Shown here: in pieces, positions 9,665-18,280 of the stretch
Position numbering within the stretch: position 1 is the stretch's first letter
How the letters are laid out: every line of letters starts with the position of its first letter
Assembly (NCBI RefSeq): GCF_003813775.1
Contig: NZ_RPDH01000001.1
Location: 1,674,001 to 1,738,000, forward strand
From: Chitinophaga lutea
GTDB lineage: Bacteria > Bacteroidota > Bacteroidia > Chitinophagales > Chitinophagaceae
Direction: 5' to 3'
Length of the DNA stretch: 64,000 nucleotides
The notes under the pieces: model-generated
The model's database searches: none
Seen by the model: the letters and a program-made list of their open reading frames with translations, nothing else
Told to the model about the DNA's origin: nothing
Made by a program: the position numbers and the translations under genes

Positions 9665-9672
9665 CAAAGGTA
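9665..9672 (-). promoter_or_regulatory. putative -7 box (TACCTTTG) for the SGNH gene
   Basis: An exact TAnnTTTG match on the minus strand about 80 nt upstream of the SGNH start codon. A clear -33 TTG at the usual spacing was not found. Confidence 0.4.
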
Positions 9673-9722
9673 CAGTGGAAATCAATACGAAGATGTCCCA
9701 TTTTGGAGTGAAAAGTTGGGGG

Positions 9723-10250
9723 CTACAATTTATGCAATTCCATATAGTCGGCTACTTTCGGGAAGGCGATGTGGAACCAGTGGGTAAACGTGTCCGGCGT
9801 TTCCTTCAGTTGGCGGTAAATATCCCCGACCGGTTGAAACCGGTGCGAGAGCACTTCGGCGGCATCTGCCTGTACCGCTCCATCGTACACCCCGAGCAAC
9901 ACATGGTCGAATTCATATTCTGTAAGGTCGTTGTCCAGAGCCGCGCGGTAGGTGAAAGTGAAGATTTCCCGGAGCGGGCAGTCGAACCCCATTTCCTCCA
10001 TCAGCCGGCGATGTGCGGCAGAAGAGGTGTCTTCCCCCGGCAGGGGGTGACTGCAGCAGGTATTTGTCCACAGGCCACCCGAGTGGTATTTATTCAGCGC
10101 CCGCTGCTGCAGCAACATCTCTCCTTTGGAATTGACGACAAAAACGGAGAAAGCGCGATGCAGCAATCCTTTTTGGTGGGCCTCCATTTTTTCCATGGTA
10201 CCAACAGGTTCGTCGTGTTCATTAACGAGTATAACGGGCGGCAGTAACAT
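9723..10250 (-). CDS. idi: isopentenyl-diphosphate delta-isomerase, type 1
   Basis: Interconverts isopentenyl and dimethylallyl diphosphate for isoprenoid (quinone, carotenoid, undecaprenyl) synthesis. This Nudix-fold enzyme shows the family's N-terminal ILVNEHDEP, the active-site Cys region (NTCCSHPLPGE), a Nudix-like helix (AHRRLMEEMGFDC) and the metal/catalytic segment (EYEFDHVLLG). The start is placed at MLLPPVILVN (175 aa, close to the 182 aa of E. coli Idi). A longer frame to 10289 would begin upstream of the likely transcription start implied by the promoter at 10286-10320. Confidence 0.92.
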   Translation of the reverse strand: MLLPPVILVNEHDEPVGTMEKMEAHQKGLLHRAFSVFVVNSKGEMLLQQRALNKYHSGGLWTNTCCSHPLPGEDTSSAAHRRLMEEMGFDCPLREIFTFTYRAALDNDLTEYEFDHVLLGVYDGAVQADAAEVLSHRFQPVGDIYRQLKETPDTFTHWFHIAFPKVADYMELHKL

Positions 10251-10285
10251 TGCTAAGTCGGAAATGGTTCGGCTATAAATATAGG

Positions 10286-10320
10286 GCAAGTTAGGCGCAT
10301 TTTACAGCAGCGGGCACAAA
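10286..10320 (-). promoter_or_regulatory. putative Bacteroidota promoter of idi
   Basis: On the minus strand a TTTG (-33) is followed after 23 nt by TAACTTGC, a near match to TAnnTTTG. Transcription would start near 10279, consistent with the shorter idi start at 10250. Confidence 0.4.
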
Positions 10321-10739
10321 AGGGGGGTACATCCGTCCTGTTCACTGCAAACCTGTCGCACTTGCACCAGTCCAAACCCCTGCCCTCATCTTATCATGGT
10401 GCCCACATTGGCGCTAAAGGCAAAGTTCGCCTGACCAGGTAAGCCCATGGGCACTATAGGCCAATGTTCTTTGATTGGCGGTACGGCTATGGAATCCCTT
10501 CCTTATGTGCTCTTTTTCCCGGGATTATCGCATTCAACGCATACAGCATGAATTTTTTCTACGCCATAGCGCTTGGGAACAAAAGGCCTCACTGCATGTA
10601 CGGGAAAGCTTGACAGTACCGCTGGGTAAAGCAAAAAAGTATACCTATCCGGGCGGGTAAGTTCCGGTAGCAGTAAAAAGTCTGAAGGGATATTTTGTCT
10701 TGGAGTATATCCGGGGAGGGCGGATATGATAAAAACGGG
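10321..10739. other. gene-free interval with possible decayed coding remnant
   Basis: No intact gene in about 420 bases. On the minus strand, short protein-like stretches appear in different frames interrupted by stops, for example one ending at 10386 (PIVPMGLPGQANFAFSANVG) and another around 10590-10670. This could be an eroded pseudogene; I cannot name its origin. Confidence 0.35.
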
Positions 10740-11240
10740 TCAGAAACGGGTTACCTGGGCTTTCAGCATTTTACGGGCGAAATGGATACGGCTCTTGATG
10801 GTTCCTAAGGGTTCTTCCAGAATGTCGGCGATTTCGAAATACTTAAATCCGTCGAGGTACAAAATGAAGGGTTTCTTGAAAATGACGGGCAGGTTGTGCA
10901 CACTCAACTGTATATCCTTGATTCTCAATCCACTTTCTGCCTGGTTGCCGATAATGACCTGTTGGGTGTTTAGCAGAAAGTCGTTGGTGGAATTGTCGAA
11001 GCAGAGGTGTTGTTTTGATTTTCGCCGGTAATTGTTAATGAAGATGTTCCTCATGATGGTGTACAGCCAGGCTCTGATGTTGGTACCGGCAAGGTACTTC
11101 TCCTGGTTGGAAAGGGCTCTGAACATGGTTTCCTGATAAAGATCCTTGGCGGATTCGGCATCCTTTGTCAAGGTAATGGCAAAGGGTTTTAGAAAGTCAG
11201 CATTGCTGAGCAATAGGGTGTTAAATTCAGCGGATGACAT
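10740..11240 (-). CDS. ECF-type RNA polymerase sigma factor
   Basis: About 166 residues with sigma region 2 (helices around DLYQETMFRAL, ...IRAWLYTIMRNIFINNYRR) and region 4 (LPVIFKKPFILYLDGFKYFEIADIL, then GTIKSRIHFARKML). This is a standard extracytoplasmic-function sigma factor of the type common in Chitinophagaceae. The start is set at MSSAEF; ATG 11273 would add 11 residues. No anti-sigma factor is adjacent. It is transcribed away from the exopolysaccharide locus and shares its upstream gap of about 560 bp, so it is a candidate regulator of that locus, though this is inference from position only. Confidence 0.88.
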   Translation of the reverse strand: MSSAEFNTLLLSNADFLKPFAITLTKDAESAKDLYQETMFRALSNQEKYLAGTNIRAWLYTIMRNIFINNYRRKSKQHLCFDNSTNDFLLNTQQVIIGNQAESGLRIKDIQLSVHNLPVIFKKPFILYLDGFKYFEIADILEEPLGTIKSRIHFARKMLKAQVTRF

Positions 11241-11576
11241 ATTGTTTAATTTTTGTTGTTCTAATTTAAACAAAAAAAAGCATTACTCCAAACAATTTCT
11301 GCGATTTTTTCACGTTGGCAATACAAGTTTTCAATGATTAACAATTTCATAATCAAGCTCTAGTGAAGCACAGGAATTGCTGATATCCTCTTTTTATTAC
11401 TGGTTAACCGGGTTACAAAGGCCTGGGTATTTATGCATGAATAATTAAACAAATGTTAGCAGGCAATCATATAACACGAATAGTCCACGTGTTCAGGAGT
11501 ATGTACGCAAAAAGATGGCGGATGGTTTTGTAATTCTGAAAAAAGTTTGCTCACTTTGGGTATCGGTTTCTGCGGG

Positions 11577-11611
11577 TTGACAGTTTAAAAGGTTGATTTG
11601 AGATAACTTTG
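11577..11611 (+). promoter_or_regulatory. putative promoter of the exopolysaccharide locus
   Basis: TTG at 11577-11579 and TAACTTTG at 11604-11611 (TAnnTTTG match), spaced by 24 nt, slightly long. It would give a leader of about 180 nt before the first dehydrogenase gene. Confidence 0.4.
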
Positions 11612-11671
11612 CCGAACCTTGTTTTTTGAGGGGGGGAAACGTTCTCTTGTATGTTCCAGGGATGGCAGGAA

Positions 11672-11706
11672 TGAACGGTTCATAGGCTCAGTGGCCTTCC
11701 CGTTCA
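11672..11706 (+). promoter_or_regulatory. structured leader hairpin upstream of exopolysaccharide genes
   Basis: A 7-bp outer stem (tgaacgg/ccgttca) encloses a 4-bp inner stem (aggc/gcct) around a 6-nt loop. It lies within the presumed 5' leader about 95 nt before the first start codon. No U-tract follows, so it is not a simple terminator. Confidence 0.35.
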
Positions 11707-11801
11707 CCTGAGATATTATTAAAACAGACAACAGTACAAACCGGCATTTTATAATATATAACTCCAGGAAATAACATTAACATTGCTAGCAAATCAGAAA
11801 A

Positions 11802-13095
11802 ATGACCGCTAACGATCATAAAATTGCCATTGTGGGATTGGGTTATGTTGGTTTACCTCTAGCCATTGCGTTCGCCCAAAAATACCCCGTATTGGGCTTT
11901 GATATCAATACCGTCCGCGTAAGGGAGCTGATCGGTGGGGAAGACCATACCAATGAGGCGGACCTTTCAAGTCTCCGGGAGGTGATGGAGGCTGGCAAGG
12001 CCGGAGTGGGCGCAGGGCTGACTGTTTCCTCCGACGAAAAAGACCTGGAATCCTGTAATATTTACATCGTAACCGTTCCCACGCCTATCGATCAATTCAA
12101 AGCGCCAGACCTGAAACCCCTGCTGAAGGCCTCCGAGATGCTGGGCCGGTACCTCCGGAAGGGGGATATCGTCGTTTACGAATCGACGGTTTATCGGGGC
12201 TGTACCGAGGAAGACTGTGTACCTGTACTGGAAAAATTCTCCGGTCTCACCTTCAACAAAGACTTTTTTTGCGGGTACTCCCCCGAGAGAATCAACCCCG
12301 GCGACAAGGTGAACACCCTTACCAGGATCAAAAAAGTAACATCCGGTTCCACCCCTGAAATTGCCACGGCAGTGGACGACCTGTATAAAAGCATCATAAC
12401 CGCCGGCACCCACAAGGCGCCCAGCATTAAAGTGGCCGAAGCCTCCAAAGCCATCGAAAATGCCCAGAGAGACGTAAATATCAGTTTCGTCAATGAGCTG
12501 GCGCTCATATTCGACCGCATGGGCATTGACACAAATGACGTCCTGGATGCAGCAGGTACAAAGTGGAATTTTCTTAAATATAGGCCGGGGCTCGTTGGCG
12601 GGCACTGTATCGGCGTAGACCCGTATTACCTCGCCCACAAAGCGGAGTCCCTCGGTTATCACCCCCAGGTAATCCTTTCGGGCCGTAGGGTGAATGACAA
12701 TATGGGGATGTTCGTGGCCAATAAAGTCATTAAACTCATGATCCGCAACGGGTTTAAGATCGATGGGGCCAATACTCTCATCCTGGGCATCACCTTCAAG
12801 GAAAACTGCCCCGACATCCGGAATTCCCGGGTGATTGACATTTACCGCGAGCAACGGCAATTCGGGGTGAATGTGGACGTGTACGACCCACATGCCGGGA
12901 AAAGAAGAGGTAAAGGAGGAATACGGTATTGATCTCATCGAGAAACCGGACAGGCACTATGACGCGATGATTCTGGCAGTAGCCCATCAGGAGTTTAATA
13001 AGTTGGATTTCAAGGTGTTGAAGAATGGAAAGCAGTCGGTGATTTTTGATACGAAGGCGTTTTTGGAGCGGGGGATGGTGGATGCGCGGTTGTAG
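11802..13095 (+). pseudogene. nucleotide-sugar dehydrogenase, frameshifted near the C-terminus
   Basis: UDP-GlcNAc/GalNAc 6-dehydrogenase family (WbpA/TviB-like): Rossmann GLGYVG (residues 12-17), [10 protein letters not shown], and the catalytic Cys in GGHCIGVD. The first frame stops at 12932 after 376 residues; the C-terminal NAD-binding domain continues in the +1 frame to 13095, ending FDTKAFLERGMVDARL-like. Joining the frames by dropping one base in the GGGAAAA tract (12897-12903) gives 430 residues that align end to end with the intact 428-residue paralogue at 16992. Either a real +1 frameshift mutation or a sequencing error in a homopolymer. The GC content matches the flanks better than the downstream locus. 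Confidence 0.85.
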
Positions 13096-13400
13096 GCATT
13101 ACTGCTGGTTTGCAGTTGCATACCCAAGCAGTTTGGTGGTTTAAACCATTGATTTTCAAAATAAAACTCATTCCTGTTTTGATATAGGTCGGATTCAAAA
13201 ATTTAAGGAGTTACTTATAATCTAATGGTTTTGTAGTTTTGAGGAATTCCTGTATTGTGGTTTTGACTGATTTTCAATCCGCTAACATTTATATGTTATT
13301 TTTAATAAATTTGCCGATCATTTTTTGCAAACCCTTTAATGGCAGGGTGTTTGCAGAAAGCGGAACGATTTTGAGAAGTTTTTTTATATCTAAACACCGC
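13096..13400. promoter_or_regulatory. AT-rich intergenic region with two -7-like boxes
   Basis: 305 bases upstream of the SLBB export gene, marking the shift to lower GC. TAGTTTTG (13234-13241) and TAAATTTG (13306-13313) match TAnnTTTG on the plus strand, without obvious -33 partners. No gene seen. Confidence 0.4.
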
Positions 13401-15872
13401 ATGAAGAAAATATTTTTGGTCCAGATATTCCTGATGATTGGCTTGTGTGCATTTGCCCAGGTGCCTTCGATTTCGCAAAAACAGGCCCAGCAGATGAAAG
13501 CGGAAGATTTGTCGGATGAACAAATTCGGCAGTTGGTGGCTGAGATGAAGCGAAATAAGGTTGGTTTGGACCAGTTGGACACATACGCACAGCAGAAAGG
13601 TATTCCTCCTGCGGAAGCGTCTAAATTGAAGGACCGGATACGCGCTTTAAATCTAGATAGAGAACTGATCTCGCCGTCTCAATCCTCACAGACGGGCGAT
13701 GCTCAAACCGACCGCGGTATCGATGATAATATGACTTATCAATCCGCCAGGGATAAAAAACCGATGACCGCTGCAGAGCGCGCCTACGAGGAACGGCGTA
13801 GAAAAATATTTGGAGCAGATCTGTTCAGTAATAAAAACCTCACTTTTGAGCCCAATCTCCGTATAGCAACGCCCCCCAATTATAAACTGGCGGCTGGAGA
13901 TGAAGTGGTGATTGACGTGTATGGTTATTCCGAAGTGCAGCATAAGCTGAAAGTTTCTCCTGAAGGCTTTGTTCGCATCCCGTACCTCGGCCCTGTGTAT
14001 GTGAATGGTTTGACGATGGATGAAGCAACCAAGCGTATTTCCCAGCAATTATCCACCATTTACGGCGGAATAAAATCAGGCAATACGTTTGTGCAGGTTT
14101 CCCTGGGCTCAATCCGCAGCATTAAGGTATTGTTGATTGGAGAGGTTGAACAACCAGGAACCTATACCCTCCTGTCGTTAGCCACTGTAGCTAACGCCCT
14201 TTACGTATCTGGTGGACCTAATCTTAATGGCTCTTTCCGGGATATCCAGGTCATTCGCAATGGACAACCACTGGTGCGTTTTGATCTTTATGACTTCCTG
14301 ACCAATGGTGACCTCACCAACAATATTGTACTGCAGGATCAGGACATTGTGCGCGTAAATGCTTACAAAACCCGTGTTGAATTGGTTGGGCAGGTGAAGC
14401 GGCCGGCTATCTTTGAGGTAAAGGAATCCGAAACGTTGCAGCAGGTGCTGGATTATGCTGGCGGATTTACAGACATCGCATATCGGGATGTTATAAGGGC
14501 CAGCCGCATTAACAACAAGGAACGTGAGGTCGTGAATATTCCATTTAATGACATTGCTGTTTTTAAGCTCCGCTCGGGCGATAAATTTACCGTGGACTCT
14601 GTGTTGAGCCGTTTTACTAACCGGATTACCATTACTGGTGCGGTATTTCATCCCGGGGAATATGCGCTGGAGAATAACATGACGGTGGCAGATCTGATTA
14701 GCCGCGCTGACGGTGTCAAGGAAGACGCATCACTTGCCAGGGCCGTGATCTTTAGGCTGAAAGAGGATTTTACCCCCTCTACGCTGAGTTTCGATGTTCA
14801 GGACATTGTTTCCGGACGTCAAAAGGTACTCTTGCAGCGGGAAGACAGTGTTGTTATCTATTCTAAACTAGCCCTTCGGGAGGAATATCAGGTGAAAATT
14901 TCCGGGGAAGTAAATAAACCTGGGTATTTTAATTATTCAGACAGCCTTCAGGTGGGGGATTTGATTCTTATGGCGGATGGCTTGCGCGATGCGGCATCAT
15001 TGAAAAGAATTGAAGTTTCACGGCGTATTCGCGGAAAGGAATATAGCCCGGCTGATAGCATTACGGCTATTGTTGCTCAGTTTGATTTGAAGGATGACCT
15101 GAGTTCTCTAAACGGTTTTGCCCTGCAACCTTTTGATGAAGTCGTAGTACGAAAATCTCCCACCTATTCCGAACAGGCTGCTGTTTCTATCGATGGCGAA
15201 GTTGTTTATCCTGGCCTATATACAATTAATACAAAGACCGAAAAAATTTCCGATCTTATAAGACGAGCAGGAGGACTTCGGCCCGGAGCCTATGCTGAAG
15301 GAGCCGTACTGCTACGAAAAACATTTGTTAACGCTTCCGATAGTGCATTGTTGAATTCCAAACTTCAAGTTTTCTTCGCTAAGCTTGCAGACAGCTCCGC
15401 GATCCGCAAGATGGAAAATACGGTAACACAGAAGGAACAACTGCTTGGTATCAATTTACCTTCAATAATGGCATCTCCGGGTTCGAAGTACGATCTGCGG
15501 CTAGAAAAAGGAGATATAATCAAGATTCCCAAAAAATTGCAAACGGTGCAGCTTTTGGGCGAAATATATTTCCCTAAGAAGGTTCGTTTTGAAAAAAATA
15601 CGACATTCCGTGGCTACATTCGTGGCGCCGGCGGATTTACAAATAGCGCTTTAAAAAGGCGGAGCTACGTTGTTTACGCAAATGGAGATGTAAAGAGTAC
15701 CAGCAAGGTCTTATTTTTCAACCGCTATCCAAAAGTTCGCCCCGGAGCTGAAATTTATGTCCCTTCCAAGAAAGATAGCAAAGGGCTCAGCGGACAAGAA
15801 GCAATTGGCATTACAACAGGGATTGCATCACTAGCACTAATCATTGTTACAGTTTTAGACAAAATCAAGTGA
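13401..15872 (+). CDS. polysaccharide export outer-membrane protein with multiple SLBB domains (Wza-like)
   Basis: 823 residues with a signal peptide (MKKIFLVQIFLMIGLCAFAQ), a helical Lys/Gln-rich stretch, and a Poly_export domain (about 190-270: YKLAAGDEVVIDVYGYSEVQHKLKVSPEGFVRIPYLG). It is followed by a series of SLBB repeats, each with a V-x-G-E/Q-V-x-x-P-G/A-x-Y/F motif (for example LLIGEVEQPGTYTL, LVGQVKRPAIFEV, ISGEVNKPGYFNY, IDGEVVYPGLYTI). A C-terminal hydrophobic segment is present (IGITTGIASLALIIVTVL). It likely forms the outer-membrane exit for the polysaccharide. The open frame extends upstream to 13239, but the signal peptide fixes the start at 13401. Confidence 0.92.
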   Translation: MKKIFLVQIFLMIGLCAFAQVPSISQKQAQQMKAEDLSDEQIRQLVAEMKRNKVGLDQLDTYAQQKGIPPAEASKLKDRIRALNLDRELISPSQSSQTGDAQTDRGIDDNMTYQSARDKKPMTAAERAYEERRRKIFGADLFSNKNLTFEPNLRIATPPNYKLAAGDEVVIDVYGYSEVQHKLKVSPEGFVRIPYLGPVYVNGLTMDEATKRISQQLSTIYGGIKSGNTFVQVSLGSIRSIKVLLIGEVEQPGTYTLLSLATVANALYVSGGPNLNGSFRDIQVIRNGQPLVRFDLYDFLTNGDLTNNIVLQDQDIVRVNAYKTRVELVGQVKRPAIFEVKESETLQQVLDYAGGFTDIAYRDVIRASRINNKEREVVNIPFNDIAVFKLRSGDKFTVDSVLSRFTNRITITGAVFHPGEYALENNMTVADLISRADGVKEDASLARAVIFRLKEDFTPSTLSFDVQDIVSGRQKVLLQREDSVVIYSKLALREEYQVKISGEVNKPGYFNYSDSLQVGDLILMADGLRDAASLKRIEVSRRIRGKEYSPADSITAIVAQFDLKDDLSSLNGFALQPFDEVVVRKSPTYSEQAAVSIDGEVVYPGLYTINTKTEKISDLIRRAGGLRPGAYAEGAVLLRKTFVNASDSALLNSKLQVFFAKLADSSAIRKMENTVTQKEQLLGINLPSIMASPGSKYDLRLEKGDIIKIPKKLQTVQLLGEIYFPKKVRFEKNTTFRGYIRGAGGFTNSALKRRSYVVYANGDVKSTSKVLFFNRYPKVRPGAEIYVPSKKDSKGLSGQEAIGITTGIASLALIIVTVLDKIK

Positions 15873-15895
15873 TATTACGGAAAATATAAAATTCT

Positions 15896-16963
15896 ATGAA
15901 GCAGTCTACGGCAAATCAGAATTATTCTGATGACGAAATATCACTTAAGTTCCTCCTTTTAAAGATTGGAGAATGGTGCCGCTTTTTGCTAGATAAATGG
16001 AAGCTAATTTTAGTTATCAGTTTAGGAGGTGCTGCATTGGGACTTTTCTACGCGCAAACGAGGGAAACTAGATACAAAGGAGAATTAACATTCATACTTG
16101 AAGAAACGAAATCTGGAGGTCTTGGCAACTACGCCAACTTGGCTAGTCAGTTCGGACTTGAATTAGGTGGTGGGTCATCCTCTGGTTTATTTACGGAAGA
16201 CAACATTATTGGGTTTTTGAAATCCCGCTTCATTGTCGAAAAAGCATTGCTTTCTCCGCTTGAAGATGACAGTAAAACTACTTTAGCTGACTACTACATT
16301 AAATTCAATAAACTTAGAGAACGCTGGAAACCTGAGTTAAAAGTAATTCAGTTTCCCGTAAACGCAGATAGGAGACAGTTTTCCTTAACGCAGGACAGCA
16401 TATTAAATATCTTATCTCTATCTTTAATTAGAGATCATCTGCAGGTAACCAAGCCTGACAAGAAAACAAGCTTTATTTCGATAAAATGTTGGTCAACAAA
16501 TGAGGGTTTCTCAAAAATGTTTGTTGAAAGACTACTAAAGGAAGCCACTGATTTTTATGTAAACACCAAAACGCGTCGTTCGAGATCGAATCTTGAAAAA
16601 CTTCAACAAACGGCAGATTCTATTGAATCCTTACTGAACAAAAGAACGTATTCAACAGCTGCTCTTTTGGACATTAATAAGAACCCTGCAAGGAACGTAG
16701 CATCAGTAGGTACTGAGGTTGCGATGCGCGAGAAAGGCCTATTGCAAGTTATGTATGCAGAAGTTATCAAGAATCTTGAAATGGCTCGGATGACTATGAT
16801 GCAGGAAACGCCAGTGATACAAATCATTGATGCCCCTATTCTTCCTCTCCAGAAAGTGAAATTCGGATGGATAAAAGGTATCGTTTTAGGCGGAGCCGCC
16901 GGAGGATTTATAACTATAGTTTTTCTATTGATTCGACGAATCCTCAAGGAGATAATGGAATAA
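15896..16963 (+). CDS. Wzz-type chain-length determinant / co-polymerase
   Basis: 355 residues with an inner-membrane topology typical of polysaccharide co-polymerases: TM1 near residues 38-55 (WKLILVISLGGAALGLFYA), a periplasmic domain with coiled-coil-prone helices (SRSNLEKLQQTADSIESLL), a Pro-rich IDAPILPLQKVKFGW region before TM2, and TM2 (IKGIVLGGAAGGFITIVFLLI). It lacks a cytoplasmic tyrosine kinase domain. It sets chain length together with the SLBB exporter immediately upstream (23-nt gap). Confidence 0.9.
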   Translation: MKQSTANQNYSDDEISLKFLLLKIGEWCRFLLDKWKLILVISLGGAALGLFYAQTRETRYKGELTFILEETKSGGLGNYANLASQFGLELGGGSSSGLFTEDNIIGFLKSRFIVEKALLSPLEDDSKTTLADYYIKFNKLRERWKPELKVIQFPVNADRRQFSLTQDSILNILSLSLIRDHLQVTKPDKKTSFISIKCWSTNEGFSKMFVERLLKEATDFYVNTKTRRSRSNLEKLQQTADSIESLLNKRTYSTAALLDINKNPARNVASVGTEVAMREKGLLQVMYAEVIKNLEMARMTMMQETPVIQIIDAPILPLQKVKFGWIKGIVLGGAAGGFITIVFLLIRRILKEIME

Positions 16964-16991
16964 TGTTAAACTAAATACTAATAAAACCCAA

Positions 16992-18278
16992 ATGGATAAA
17001 CCTTACAAAATCGCTGTTATTGGATTAGGGTATGTAGGCCTGCCCCTAGCCATTGAATTTGGCAAAAAATATCAGGTACTGGGATTCGATATTAATGCAC
17101 AACGTGTGAATGAGTTGAAAAAGGGGGTTGATCATACTAAAGAGGCCAATACCGATGACCTCAAACAAGTGATTCAAGGTGGTAGAAATGGTTCACGTGG
17201 TCTTTCATTTTCAAGTATTAAAGACGACCTTAAGGAATACAACATTTATATTGTAACAGTTCCTACCCCTATTGATCAGTTTAAGGCTCCCGATCTGAAA
17301 CCTCTACTTAAAGCTTCTGAAATGATTGGGAACGTGCTAAAAAAGGGAGACATCGTCATATACGAGTCGACTGTTTATCCAGGTTGCACAGAAGAAGATT
17401 GTGTACCAATGCTTGAAAAAGTTTCCGGCCTTAAGTTCAATAGTGATTTCTATTGCGGCTATTCCCCTGAAAGAATCAATCCCGGAGACAAAGTGAATAC
17501 ACTCACGAAAATCAAAAAGGTAACCTCTGGCTCCAACCCAAATATAGCAACTGTTGTAGATAACCTTTATAAAAGCATTATTAGTGCGGGAACGCACAAA
17601 GCCCCGAGTATAAAAGTAGCTGAAGCCTCAAAAGCGATCGAAAACGCACAGCGAGATGTAAACATCAGTTTCGTGAACGAGCTAGCACTCATATTTGACA
17701 GAATAGGTATTGATACGACAGATGTTATTGAGGCTGCTGGCAGTAAATGGAATTTCCTTAAATATAAACCGGGATTGGTTGGGGGACATTGCATAGGCGT
17801 TGACCCCTACTATCTTGCGCATAAGGCGGAATCTTTAGGATACCATCCTCAAGTAATTCTCTCCGGGCGCCGAGTCAATGACAATATGGGAATGTTTGTT
17901 GCAAATAAGGTCATAAAGCTAATGATCAAAAAAAATCATAAAATAAATGGATCGAAAGCACTGATACTGGGAGTTACGTTTAAGGAAAATTGTCCGGATA
18001 TCAGAAACTCTCGGGTAGTAGACATCTATAAGGAACTTGTACAATTTGGCTTATCAGTCGATGTATTCGATCCTCACGCAGAGGCTAATGCAGTTATGGA
18101 TGAATACGGAATCGAACTTATCAACAAGATCGAAGATCATTATGACGCCGTTATCCTAGCCGTATCCCATGAAGAATTTCTTTCAATTGATTTTGAAAAG
18201 CTCTGCAATGGTAATAATGCGGTCGTCTTTGACACAAAATCGTTTATTAATAGAAATCTCGTAGACGCAAGACTATAA
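16992..18278 (+). CDS. UDP-N-acetylhexosamine 6-dehydrogenase (WbpA/TviB-like), intact copy
   Basis: Oxidises C6 of a UDP-HexNAc to the uronic acid with NAD+. 428 residues: GLGYVG (11-16), TVPTPID (89-95), [10 protein letters not shown] (158-167), catalytic C267 (GGHCIGVD), and a C-terminal NAD/UDP-binding domain ending LVDARL. Very similar to the frameshifted copy at 11802 but more AT-rich. It is followed without gaps by WbpE-, WbpD- and WbpB-like genes, which points to UDP-GlcNAc as substrate and UDP-GlcNAcA as product. Confidence 0.9.
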   Translation: MDKPYKIAVIGLGYVGLPLAIEFGKKYQVLGFDINAQRVNELKKGVDHTKEANTDDLKQVIQGGRNGSRGLSFSSIKDDLKEYNIYIVTVPTPIDQFKAPDLKPLLKASEMIGNVLKKGDIVIYESTVYPGCTEEDCVPMLEKVSGLKFNSDFYCGYSPERINPGDKVNTLTKIKKVTSGSNPNIATVVDNLYKSIISAGTHKAPSIKVAEASKAIENAQRDVNISFVNELALIFDRIGIDTTDVIEAAGSKWNFLKYKPGLVGGHCIGVDPYYLAHKAESLGYHPQVILSGRRVNDNMGMFVANKVIKLMIKKNHKINGSKALILGVTFKENCPDIRNSRVVDIYKELVQFGLSVDVFDPHAEANAVMDEYGIELINKIEDHYDAVILAVSHEEFLSIDFEKLCNGNNAVVFDTKSFINRNLVDARL

Positions 18279-18280
18279 CT

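Larger units (their letters stand above)
11241..11801. promoter_or_regulatory. divergent regulatory interval before the exopolysaccharide locus
   Basis: A 561-base AT-rich gap between the sigma-factor and dehydrogenase genes. It contains a promoter-like TAACTTTG box at 11604-11611 and a nested hairpin at 11672-11706. No coding sequence is evident. Confidence 0.5.
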
